A stretch of DNA of 64,000 nucleotides, from positions 248,001 through 312,000 of the forward strand of contig NZ_JAGGLB010000006.1 of NCBI RefSeq assembly GCF_017874215.1, in the 5' to 3' direction. The notes beneath the pieces were generated by a model. It searched no databases and had not been told where the DNA came from. It was given only the letters and a program-made list of their open reading frames with translations. Positions 16,048 through 23,045 of this stretch are shown here, in pieces (position 1 is the first letter of the stretch; each line of letters begins with the position of its first letter). This stretch comes from Paenibacillus eucommiae (GTDB lineage Bacteria; Bacillota; Bacilli; Paenibacillales; NBRC-103111). Made by a program: the position numbers and the translations under genes.

Positions 16048-17137
16048 TGCCTCCTCCCCCTTCAGTAATGCCCAGGACGGATTCCAAATACGCTTTGTTC
16101 TGAAGTACACTTGCATCCGTTGGCCGGAAATGGCGGGCTTTTTCATTATGCTGATAGGCTAGAAGATGCTCACCAGCCCTGTCATAGCATACACAAAGCT
16201 GCAGATGAGGCAGCCAGGTTGAGCAGGCCGCATTTTGAAATCCCATCTGGACGTTGGGTGGCTTCAGCTCTGTAGCCAATTTGTACCAAAAAATAGCGGT
16301 CTGTATTTGTTCCCGATGCAAAAAGTAATAGCCCAGCCGGCAGCAATATTCCGCACGCGGACTATCGTATCGAAATGACCGCAGTGAAGCTTCCAGTTCT
16401 TTACTGGGATTGTTAAGCTGATTGTAGCAATCGGCAAGCTTGCCACAGGAGGAAACATTATCTTCCACCCAGCCTTTGCCGGTTGCGAGAAATTTCTCGT
16501 AATACTCAATTGCCCCCTCATACATACGATGATCCATACATTCATTCGCAAAGTAGTATAAATCCCGCGGTGAAAACTCTTCCCCACGAGACAGCCGTTT
16601 TTCGTAAATGCGGATATTTCTGTCGCTATCATGATGAATACTGCTATGAGTAACGGCTATATCACTATGTTGAATATTCCCCCACACTTCGAGGTATTCG
16701 TGAATAGCACCAATCCATTTGAAATTCCGCTCCCTTCTGACAAGGCGGTTACGTCTCAGGGTAGAAGTCACATTACCAAATGCGTCGAAAGCAAGGTGGT
16801 AATTCATGGTGACGGAATCGACCGAAGGGTCTAAAGATTGTTTTAAAGCAGCAAATTTTTTCCGGTCCTCCTCTTTCAATACATCGTCAGCATCAAGCCA
16901 AAGAATATAATCCTTATGAGCTAAGCTAAACGCATGATTGCGGGCGGCAGCAAAATCATCAATCCACTTAAAGTCGAAAATATTTCTGGTAAATTTGCGG
17001 ACTATGGGTTTTGTCTTGTCATCAGATCCTGTATCCACAATTATGATTTCATCGACAAGATCCGCTACGGAAGATAGGCAGCGACCGATCGTATCTTCCT
17101 CATTTTTTACAATTAAGCAAAGACTTACAGTTATCAA
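16031..17137 (-). CDS. Family 2 glycosyltransferase with TPR-like C-terminus
   Basis: 368 residues from TTG 17137, which gives the family N-terminus (M)ITVSLCLIVKNEEDTIG and has GGGAG 8 nt upstream; the in-frame ATG at 17155 is less well placed. The GT2 core shows IIIVDTGSDDKT and DYILWLDADDVL (DxD). From residue about 190 helical repeats (YYFANECMDHRMYEGAIEYY, CRLGYYFLHREQIQTAIFWY) look like TPRs that usually recruit protein acceptors, as in SunS-like peptide glycosyltransferases. First gene of the operon. May glycosylate a surface or secreted protein; the target is not visible. Confidence 0.85.
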   Translation of the reverse strand: MITVSLCLIVKNEEDTIGRCLSSVADLVDEIIIVDTGSDDKTKPIVRKFTRNIFDFKWIDDFAAARNHAFSLAHKDYILWLDADDVLKEEDRKKFAALKQSLDPSVDSVTMNYHLAFDAFGNVTSTLRRNRLVRRERNFKWIGAIHEYLEVWGNIQHSDIAVTHSSIHHDSDRNIRIYEKRLSRGEEFSPRDLYYFANECMDHRMYEGAIEYYEKFLATGKGWVEDNVSSCGKLADCYNQLNNPSKELEASLRSFRYDSPRAEYCCRLGYYFLHREQIQTAIFWYKLATELKPPNVQMGFQNAACSTWLPHLQLCVCYDRAGEHLLAYQHNEKARHFRPTDASVLQNKAYLESVLGITEGGGGNERIE

Positions 17138-17405
17138 AATCACCGCTCCCAACATCAAAGAATAAAGTCATGATAACAAAAGTATATTCATGAAAAATGC
17201 TTAAATGAACGGAACATTTCCGCAATTTGCTAGTTGATTTGGTGGATGAATACGGCTGCTTGCCAAACATGTAATACTATATGTTCCGTCAGGCCTATGC
17301 GATTGGACAATTGGATTTTTTTTGAAGCCGCTGATTTGCCAGATGAGTTCTGCAATAGTATTATTAAATAGTGAAGAAATCGGTTATTTTCAAGAAGGAG
17401 ATGCA

Positions 17406-18488
17406 TTGGCCCGCATGTTGACAAATTCTTTTTTTCAAAACAGAACCGTCCAAAAAGTAATCATCATTATTTTGCTGATCTTGGTTTTCTACGCGATCAG
17501 AAGTATGATCAATATTATCCTCATCACTTTTATCATTACATATTTAATGAATCGGGTGACAACTTCATTAAACAAGAAAATCAATATCAATAGAAAAGTA
17601 ATGATAGCTGTGCTGTATAGTGCCTTGGTGTTTTCTTTAACCTATTGTATCTATAAATATTTGCCGGGAATTATCAGTCAGATCTCGCTGCTGATCAAGC
17701 AAATCGGCGAATTTTACACCGAACCCCAGGAGCCTATGGACAGTGCATTTCTGAATTATGTGCTGAATTCCATCAAGAGTAATGATTTGACAGGTTATGT
17801 GAAGCAGGGGTTTGACATTCTGTACATATACATCGGGAATATTGGCAAATGGGGCCTTCAAATTTTCTTAGCTTTGATCCTGAGCTTGATTTTTTTGCTG
17901 GAAAAGCCAAGAATTCAAGAATTCACAGCAAAATTTAAACACAGCAAAATATCCCCTTTTTACACAGAGATGGAGTATTTCGGTTCCAGGTTTGTCCGCT
18001 CTTTCGGTAAGGTGCTTGAAGTGCAGTTTATTATTGCTACAGTCAATTGTTTGCTTTCTACGATTATGCTTTGGATACTCGGCTTTCCGCAATTGCTTGG
18101 CCTTGCTTTATTGATCTTCTTGCTGGGTCTAATTCCGGTTGCTGGAGTTGTCATTTCGCTTATACCTTTATGTACGATCGCCTTTAGCATTGGCGGCATC
18201 ACAAAGGTTGTATGGGTTCTTATTTTGGTAGCAGTTATTCATGCATTGGAGAGTTACGTTTTGAATCCCAAGCTGATGTCGAGCAAAACGAATTTGCCAG
18301 TCTTTTACACCTTCGTTGTGCTGGTATTCTCTGAGCATTTTTTCGGGGTTTGGGGATTGATCATTGGTATTCCGGTGTTTGTCTTCCTGCTTGATGTTCT
18401 GAATGTTATGAAGGATTCTCCTGATGAGGCGCTGGATGCAAATAGGGATGAACTGGGGAACAGCAGGCCGCCGCTCACTAAGCTGTGA
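17406..18488 (+). CDS. AI-2E family transporter (YdiK/PerM-like permease)
   Basis: About 360 residues, multi-pass membrane protein: N-terminal segments (KVIIIILLILVFYAIRSMI), a central amphipathic domain, and C-terminal helices with LLGLIPVAGVVISLIPL and ESYVLNPKLMSSKTNLP, the family's characteristic string. Start is best placed at TTG 17406, 5 nt after AAGGAG (17395-17400); ATG 17415 is an alternative. Family members have been linked to AI-2 export or Na+/H+ exchange; which applies is unclear. Stands alone, divergent from the glycosyltransferase operon. Confidence 0.85.
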   Translation: MARMLTNSFFQNRTVQKVIIIILLILVFYAIRSMINIILITFIITYLMNRVTTSLNKKININRKVMIAVLYSALVFSLTYCIYKYLPGIISQISLLIKQIGEFYTEPQEPMDSAFLNYVLNSIKSNDLTGYVKQGFDILYIYIGNIGKWGLQIFLALILSLIFLLEKPRIQEFTAKFKHSKISPFYTEMEYFGSRFVRSFGKVLEVQFIIATVNCLLSTIMLWILGFPQLLGLALLIFLLGLIPVAGVVISLIPLCTIAFSIGGITKVVWVLILVAVIHALESYVLNPKLMSSKTNLPVFYTFVVLVFSEHFFGVWGLIIGIPVFVFLLDVLNVMKDSPDEALDANRDELGNSRPPLTKL

Positions 18489-18683
18489 GCTCGGAGGACT
18501 AAGTTGTAGGAGGAAGAGCAAAAGAGCAAGGGAAGAGTTAGGGCAAGGGCAAGGGCTAGAGCAGGGCAAGTGTCGGGGAAAAGCAAGGGAAGAACTGGGG
18601 ATAGAGCTAGGGAAGCTGGGCAAGAGCAAGGCAAGAGCCGGGTATAGAGATTTTTTGGACATAGTACCTCTATACCAGGAAGG
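18489..18683 (+). repeat. Purine-rich G-tract region
   Basis: Directly after the permease stop is a strongly purine-biased stretch with degenerate GGGCAA-type units. Near 18541-18566 four GGG runs are separated by 3, 3 and 8 nt, the pattern of a potential G-quadruplex on the + strand (that is, in the mRNA 3' UTR). No ordinary terminator was found here. It does contain open frames, but they have no family look. Confidence 0.6.
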
Positions 18684-18923
18684 TTAATCTTTCTTCTCGG
18701 GCTTGACACGTGCCGGACGGACCACCCAATTCTCGCGGTTCATTCGTTCCACTCTCTCGACGCGGCTATCCACATTGGTCTGACTGGGCTGAGCTGCACT
18801 GGAGCCGGCTTGCTGAGCTTGTTCTCCACTTGGGCTATTTGCTGCCGTCCTACTTTTACTGCCTGCAGGGGGGCCGCCTCCGCCGTTCCTTTTACCTTTA
18901 TTCCATACTCTGTTTTTACTCAT
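18684..18923 (-). CDS. Small basic hypothetical protein
   Basis: 79 residues from ATG 18923 (GGTGG 6 nt upstream; an upstream ATG at 18950 is possible). Begins MSKNRVWNKGKRNGGGGPP, then a Ser/Ala/Gln-rich low-complexity middle and a charged tail (VERVERMNRENWVVRPARV). No membrane segment, no recognised domain. Composition (Asn, Lys, Gly, Gln) is reminiscent of small spore-associated proteins, but that is only an impression. Confidence 0.5.
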   Translation of the reverse strand: MSKNRVWNKGKRNGGGGPPAGSKSRTAANSPSGEQAQQAGSSAAQPSQTNVDSRVERVERMNRENWVVRPARVKPEKKD

Positions 18924-19053
18924 ACAATTCCACCATTTTCTTTTCATCATTATTTATTCATTTTGTTAATTCTATAGGCGCTATGCAGAAAATACAAGTC
19001 ATACTTGGATTAGGTCTGGCCACTGGTCAGACTTGTTTGATATTGCGATTTTG

Positions 19054-19203
19054 CCAAGATACATATAAACGCTCAAATAATCACATATCAAGACCAAAAT
19101 ATTTACTTACCAACGGTAAAATATTCACATGCCGACGCCCAAATAATCACATACCAACACCAAAAGATACATACAAATTCTAAAAGATTCACATATCAAC
19201 GGC
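19054..19203. repeat. 22-bp degenerate tandem repeat, about seven units
   Basis: Units at 19054-19073 (20 bp), 19074-19095, 19096-19117, 19118-19139, 19140-19161, 19162-19181 (20 bp) and 19182-19203. Shared core AAATAnTCACATAnCAA. The period equals about two helical turns. Not a multiple of three, so not a coding repeat. Iteron-like or operator-like arrangement; no replication gene is nearby. Confidence 0.75.
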
Positions 19204-19263
19204 AGAAATCTACTTTGTTGACTTGATTGACTTGCCGTATGACGCTAATGAATTGGTGCGAAC

Positions 19264-19400
19264 CTTACGGACATGAAAGCCTTTATTGATGCTGAAAACG
19301 CGCCAAAATCGTGAATTTAGGGCAAATAACGGAACGCATGTCCGTAACTCTCGCTAAAATGAGATATATGGTAAAATAGCGGATCTCATGTCCGTAACCT
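19264..19400. repeat. Nested palindromic repeat, copy 2 (family R1, shortened)
   Basis: Matches copy 1 from CTTACGGACaTGAAAGCC through ATGGTAAAATAGC and CATGTCCGTAACC, but lacks the first about 55 bp, so the outer left arm is missing while the outer right arm is kept. Confidence 0.78.
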
Positions 19401-19506
19401 ATAGTTCGCTAGCTGAGAGAGGGAAGGGTTGGGAAGGCTGTGGGTAGCTGAGAGGGAGGGACGTGGGAGGAAGAGAGTTAGTAGCAGCCCGACCTCCTGT
19501 GCTTCA

Positions 19507-19697
19507 CTTAGCGATGTTTTCATCGTTAAAGTAAGTATTCCAGGTCAATCCGTCACGTTAACGATGAAAAACATCGCTAAAAGAGGACGGCTACCCTCTC
19601 AATGAGTGATAAAAGGGACTTTAACGATGATTTTCATCGTTAAAGTAAGGATGTGGAGAGGAACTGATGCTTTTAACGATGAAAAACATCGTTAAAG
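19507..19697. repeat. Four-palindrome element, copy B (family R2)
   Basis: Palindromes at 19507-19531, 19556-19582, 19619-19646 and 19671-19697, each an arm TTTAACGATG facing CATCGTTAAA around a 3-5 nt centre. The spacers (containing CCAGGTCAA, GTCACGTTAA and AAGAGGACGGCT) are shared with copy C when that copy is read in reverse complement. Confidence 0.85.
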
Positions 19698-19830
19698 TAG
19701 TAGTTCCTTTTCATCTGCGCCGCGTTTCTTCAACAGCGCCTTTGACCGCTAAGAAATCTCCTCCAACCCAGAGAAAAACCCTTGCTGGTTGTCTGTTTGA
19801 GCTTGGTGTTCGTGCGATTGTAGCTAGAGA

Positions 19831-19954
19831 GAGGGAATGGCTGTGGGCGGAAGAGCGGAAGCGTCCGCCTTTAAAGATTTGTTCCAACCTAATCATCCAT
19901 TCCGTTCAAGGGAACAAATCTATAACAGCGGCTGGAGCCCACAGCCATTCCCTC
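19831..19954. repeat. Isolated nested inverted repeat
   Basis: Outer arms GAGGGAATGGCTGTGGGC (19831-19848) and its exact reverse complement (19937-19954), 18 of 18 pairs. Inside are AGATTTGTTCC (19875-19885) and GGAACAAATCT (19911-19921), 11 of 11 pairs. The whole folds as a stem within a stem. Lies 60 nt upstream of the ECF-type promoter. No T run, so not a simple terminator; no target duplication seen. Confidence 0.8.
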
Positions 19955-20016
19955 GTAACGCACCCAAGCCATGAACACGCACATCAAAGTAACGACAAGG
20001 CGTTCTTTCTTAATTT

Positions 20017-20045
20017 TGTAACAAATAAGAGCTTTCTTCGTTCTA
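20017..20045 (+). promoter_or_regulatory. ECF-type promoter of the sigma/anti-sigma operon
   Basis: TGTAAC (20017-20022), 16-nt spacer, CGTTCTA (20039-20045). This is close to the TGAAAC-N16-CGTCTA pattern of B. subtilis SigW/SigM-class promoters and lies 23 nt before the sigma start, as expected for autoregulation. Confidence 0.6.
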
Positions 20046-20068
20046 ATCTAAGGGAGAGGGGGGACAGA

Positions 20069-20593
20069 GTGAAAGAGGATACTTATGCAGAGCTGTTTCG
20101 AACGTTTCAGCCTTCTTTGTATTTATACTTGTATCGAATGTGCGGCACGAGGGAGGTTGCTGAAGAGCTGCTGCAGGAGACGTTCTATCGGGCGATGCTG
20201 TCCCTCAGACTGGAAGATACGAAGATGGCTCGTGCCTGGCTGTACAAGGTCGCACGGCATTTGTTCGTAGATTGGCTGCGTAAGCAAAACGCTGAGAAGA
20301 ACATGTTCGAGGCCGTAGAGCAGCGCTCCTCGGGAATCAGTACTTTGGGCCGCCCCGAAGAAGCTCTTCGCATGCTGGAAGAGAAACGTAAAATTACTGA
20401 TGTTATGAAAAAGCTGCCGGAGCATTATCGGACCCTCCTTTATTTACGTGAAATGGAGGGCTTCACGTATCAAGAGCTTGTTGCAACCTTGGAAATAACT
20501 ATGAGCCAGGTGAAGGTGAATCTTCACCGTGCCAGGGAAAAATTCAAGCTGCTCGCGCAGCAGTGGGAAAGGGGAGACTCGGGTGAGGGATGA
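20069..20593 (+). CDS. ECF RNA polymerase sigma factor
   Basis: 174 residues from GTG 20069, 5 nt after a GAGAGGGGGG ribosome site; the long in-frame extension to 19667 runs through repeat elements and is not coding. Region 2 is visible as YAELFRTFQPSLYLYLYRM and EVAEELLQETFYRAML, region 4 as LPEHYRTLLYLREMEGFTYQELVATLEITMSQVKVNLHRAREK, a helix-turn-helix shown here only by its ends and centre (residues 118-160). Its stop overlaps the anti-sigma start, so the pair is translationally coupled. Probably controls an envelope-stress regulon, including itself. Confidence 0.9.
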   Translation: MKEDTYAELFRTFQPSLYLYLYRMCGTREVAEELLQETFYRAMLSLRLEDTKMARAWLYKVARHLFVDWLRKQNAEKNMFEAVEQRSSGISTLGRPEEALRMLEEKRKITDVMKKLPEHYRTLLYLREMEGFTYQELVATLEITMSQVKVNLHRAREKFKLLAQQWERGDSGEG

Positions 20594-21743
20594 AGATGAA
20601 GAGGAAATGGTTTTAGCAAAGTGGGCTGAGCAGGATCATAAGGAGAAAGAGAAGGAGAAGGAGCAGGAGGCTCCTGCCTGGGACGAAAAGAAATTTAAAC
20701 GGATGATCTGGCGCACCCGGCTTTCCATTGCGCGCAGCGTGGTGGGGACGCTGTTGATTCTTGTATTGATCTATTCTGTTTATTCGATAGCAACACAAAT
20801 TTACTTTGAGTCATCTGGCCGAAACACGAAATTTGTCCAGTATGTCAGTAAGCTGGTTGAAACGCATGAAGCTGGCGAGCGGCTTGAACAAATGTCTTCT
20901 TCGCCTGTGAAGCTGTCTACTTTTCTAACGCAAAGTGTTAAGCTGAAGCTTTATCGGTTAGTGGGGGATTGGGAGGTTGTCACTGGAGAAATAACCGCCA
21001 GAAAAAAAATATTCGGCAGTATCACCTATACGATTAATAAGACAGAAAAGTATCTTCGATCCAATCAGCATTATGCCTTCATTGTTCCCCCTGGTTTGAT
21101 TACAAACGGCGAGGACGGTACAGGGAACGGTACAGGCACAGGTGCAAGCATAGGCACAGGCTCAAGCACAAGCACAAGCACAAGTGACTCCACAGCAAGC
21201 GGCGCTAAAAATGAAGTGTGGGATCAATTGAGGCATATCGATGACGGCAATGTGGCTGAGTTGGCCTTCTCCACCAAGGCTGGTATGATTCCGGAGCAGC
21301 TGCGGACCAGGCTTGCTTCATACCAACTGCATATTACAGGCATGCCGGTCTTTGCAGGAGAATTGAAGGTGTGGAGGCCTGGGAATTTTTCCACGGCTGG
21401 TGCAGATACTTTCGTATCCCCTGTGATGCTTATGCCTTTTGTTAAATATGGAGATGACGGGAAAAGTATGCACTCACTACGATATATCTCCCAAGAAAGC
21501 GAACTGCAGGAATCTCAGGAACAGCTGATCAAGGATCTGGAATGGTTGACTGCTGCAGGTAATTACTGGGGAGTGGGGGATGATGAGAAGAGGCTGAGCT
21601 ACCTTAAGGAGCATGGTGTTCAAATTTACGGAGCCATAGTAACCGGACCAGTCAGGGAGCTTGAGAAGCTGCAGCAGGAGCCGGATTTCATTAATTTTCA
21701 ATTAGGCCGCGTCGAAATATGGAATTGGAAAGAGAACGAGTAG
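20583..21743 (+). CDS. Membrane anti-sigma factor (Sigma_reg_N / Sigma_reg_C type)
   Basis: 386 residues from GTG 20583 (GGGGAG 7 nt upstream), overlapping the sigma gene by 11 nt. A highly charged cytosolic start with a KEKEKEKEQE run is followed by KRMIWRTRLSIARSVVGTLL, one membrane segment to about residue 75, and a large extracellular part. The C-terminal portion (VFAGELKVWRPG, LKEHGVQIYGAIVTGPVRE) fits the sigma-regulator C-terminal domain. A Gly/Thr/Ser repeat (GTGTGASIGTGSSTSTSTSD) near residue 180 is encoded by near-hexamer DNA repeats and looks like a flexible linker. Likely holds the sigma factor inactive until an envelope signal arrives. Confidence 0.78.
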   Translation: MRDEDEEEMVLAKWAEQDHKEKEKEKEQEAPAWDEKKFKRMIWRTRLSIARSVVGTLLILVLIYSVYSIATQIYFESSGRNTKFVQYVSKLVETHEAGERLEQMSSSPVKLSTFLTQSVKLKLYRLVGDWEVVTGEITARKKIFGSITYTINKTEKYLRSNQHYAFIVPPGLITNGEDGTGNGTGTGASIGTGSSTSTSTSDSTASGAKNEVWDQLRHIDDGNVAELAFSTKAGMIPEQLRTRLASYQLHITGMPVFAGELKVWRPGNFSTAGADTFVSPVMLMPFVKYGDDGKSMHSLRYISQESELQESQEQLIKDLEWLTAAGNYWGVGDDEKRLSYLKEHGVQIYGAIVTGPVRELEKLQQEPDFINFQLGRVEIWNWKENE

Positions 21744-21772
21744 GGCTTCTAAAGCCCTACTCATTCTCTTTC
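21732..21772. terminator. Bidirectional terminator
   Basis: GAGTAGGGCTT and AAGCCCTACTC form an 11-bp perfect stem around CTA; T-rich on the + side. Separates the convergent anti-sigma and LCP genes. Confidence 0.9.
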
Positions 21773-21797
21773 TTTCTGCTTAACTCAGTTTAGGCGG

Positions 21798-23027
21798 CTA
21801 TTCTTTTTGTCTGATGCTGCTACTGCTGTTATTTTTAATGTCACTATTACTGCTATTACTGCTTTCACTAATATTGCTGCTACTACTGTTTCCACGATAA
21901 TAAGTATTCCCGCTCATATTACTGTTATTACTGTTATAACTGTTATAGCCGTTATTACTATTGTTACTGTTACTGTTACTGTTATTACTGTTATTAGAGT
22001 CAGTACTGTTATCAATACTATTTGTACGATCACTATTGACATCATTTTCATCATCAGGACTTAATTGATTTTCGACATACTTAAGTAACTTGTTTTTGTT
22101 CACTGTAAGGACGGATGAGCCATTGATCATTTCTTCCCTTACCAATTCCATAGGAGGAAGCTGGACCGTTTCTACGGTTTGGGCTCTGATCTTGTAGCCG
22201 AGTGTGGCGAGCTTGACCATGTCCCCCAAATCCATATTCGTATCCATATAAGGCTCCATTTCCTTTAAAATACCAGGCAGATGGATCAGTGAGGAGGTCG
22301 TTTGCATTTTCTCCGCGAGAGCTTTAAGGAATTTACGCTGGCGCTCGGTCCGGGTGAAATCCGATAAAGCATCATGACGGAACCTTACATATTGCAGCGC
22401 CTTATTGCCGTCTAGATGCTGCATGCCCTTTTTCAGATCGATTTGAAATTCCTCTTTATCTTGTGTATCCGTATATTTCATATCCTTCTCGACTTCTAGA
22501 TCTACTCCGCCTACGACATCGACGAGCTTAATAAAGCTTTCCAGGTCAAGGTAAAAATAGTAGTGTATCGGAAGCCCCATGAAATTCCCAACGGCCTTCA
22601 TAGCAAGCTCCGGACCTCCAAAGGCGAGTGCGGCGTTGATTTTATTTTTACCGTGATCAGGAATGTCTGTATAGGTATCACGCAGAATCGAAAAAATATG
22701 GGATTGCTTGCTCACGGGATCGATGGACACAACAAGTGTTGTATCCGAACGGCCTGAGTCATCTGCATCTCTGCCATCTCCGCCAAGCAGCAGAATGTTT
22801 ACTCGCTCCTTGCCTTCCCATTCGGGTGCTTCATAGACGGGAGGCTTGTATTCCACCGGGGTCGCACCCGGGCCTGCATTCACATTTTCATTCGGAGGTG
22901 CAGCCGTTTGAGGGGATTTTTTCTGAATGTTGATCCCAAATTGAATGATTGAATAGCCATAATAGCCAAAAATAATAACGATTGGAACCATTAAAGATAA
23001 AAGAATCCATTTGATTTTTTTTCGCAC
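21798..23027 (-). CDS. LytR-CpsA-Psr (LCP) family glycopolymer transferase
   Basis: 409 residues. One N-terminal membrane segment (WILLSLMVPIVIIFGYYGY) then the LCP domain at about 85-310: NILLLGGDGRDADDSGRSDT, FSILRDTYTDIP and KINAALAFGG contain the conserved Arg/Asp residues that bind polyprenyl pyrophosphate-linked polymers. LCP enzymes attach teichoic acids or other glycopolymers to peptidoglycan outside the membrane. The last about 80 residues are almost only Asn and Ser, from trinucleotide-type repeats. Follows the SLH protease gene by 18 nt, so likely co-transcribed; it might attach the polymer to which SLH domains bind. Confidence 0.9.
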   Translation of the reverse strand: MRKKIKWILLSLMVPIVIIFGYYGYSIIQFGINIQKKSPQTAAPPNENVNAGPGATPVEYKPPVYEAPEWEGKERVNILLLGGDGRDADDSGRSDTTLVVSIDPVSKQSHIFSILRDTYTDIPDHGKNKINAALAFGGPELAMKAVGNFMGLPIHYYFYLDLESFIKLVDVVGGVDLEVEKDMKYTDTQDKEEFQIDLKKGMQHLDGNKALQYVRFRHDALSDFTRTERQRKFLKALAEKMQTTSSLIHLPGILKEMEPYMDTNMDLGDMVKLATLGYKIRAQTVETVQLPPMELVREEMINGSSVLTVNKNKLLKYVENQLSPDDENDVNSDRTNSIDNSTDSNNSNNSNSNSNNSNNGYNSYNSNNSNMSGNTYYRGNSSSSNISESSNSSNSDIKNNSSSSIRQKE

Positions 23028-23045
23028 GTTGTGTTACCTCACAAT

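Noticed and set aside
18168-18709. Minus-strand ORFs opposite the permease tail and G-tract
   Set aside because: They are shadows of the purine-rich repeats (Pro/Ser/Leu-rich translation).
18710-19183. 157-codon plus-strand ORF
   Set aside because: It runs opposite to the small basic gene and into the 22-bp repeats; composition is not protein-like.
19507-19697. Repeat cluster as a CRISPR array
   Set aside because: Units are palindromes with variable centres, only four per cluster, and the spacers are conserved between distant copies; no cas genes are present.
19667-20068. N-terminal extension of the ECF sigma gene
   Set aside because: The frame runs through an R2 palindrome and a nested inverted repeat and lies upstream of the likely promoter; GTG 20069 has the ribosome site.
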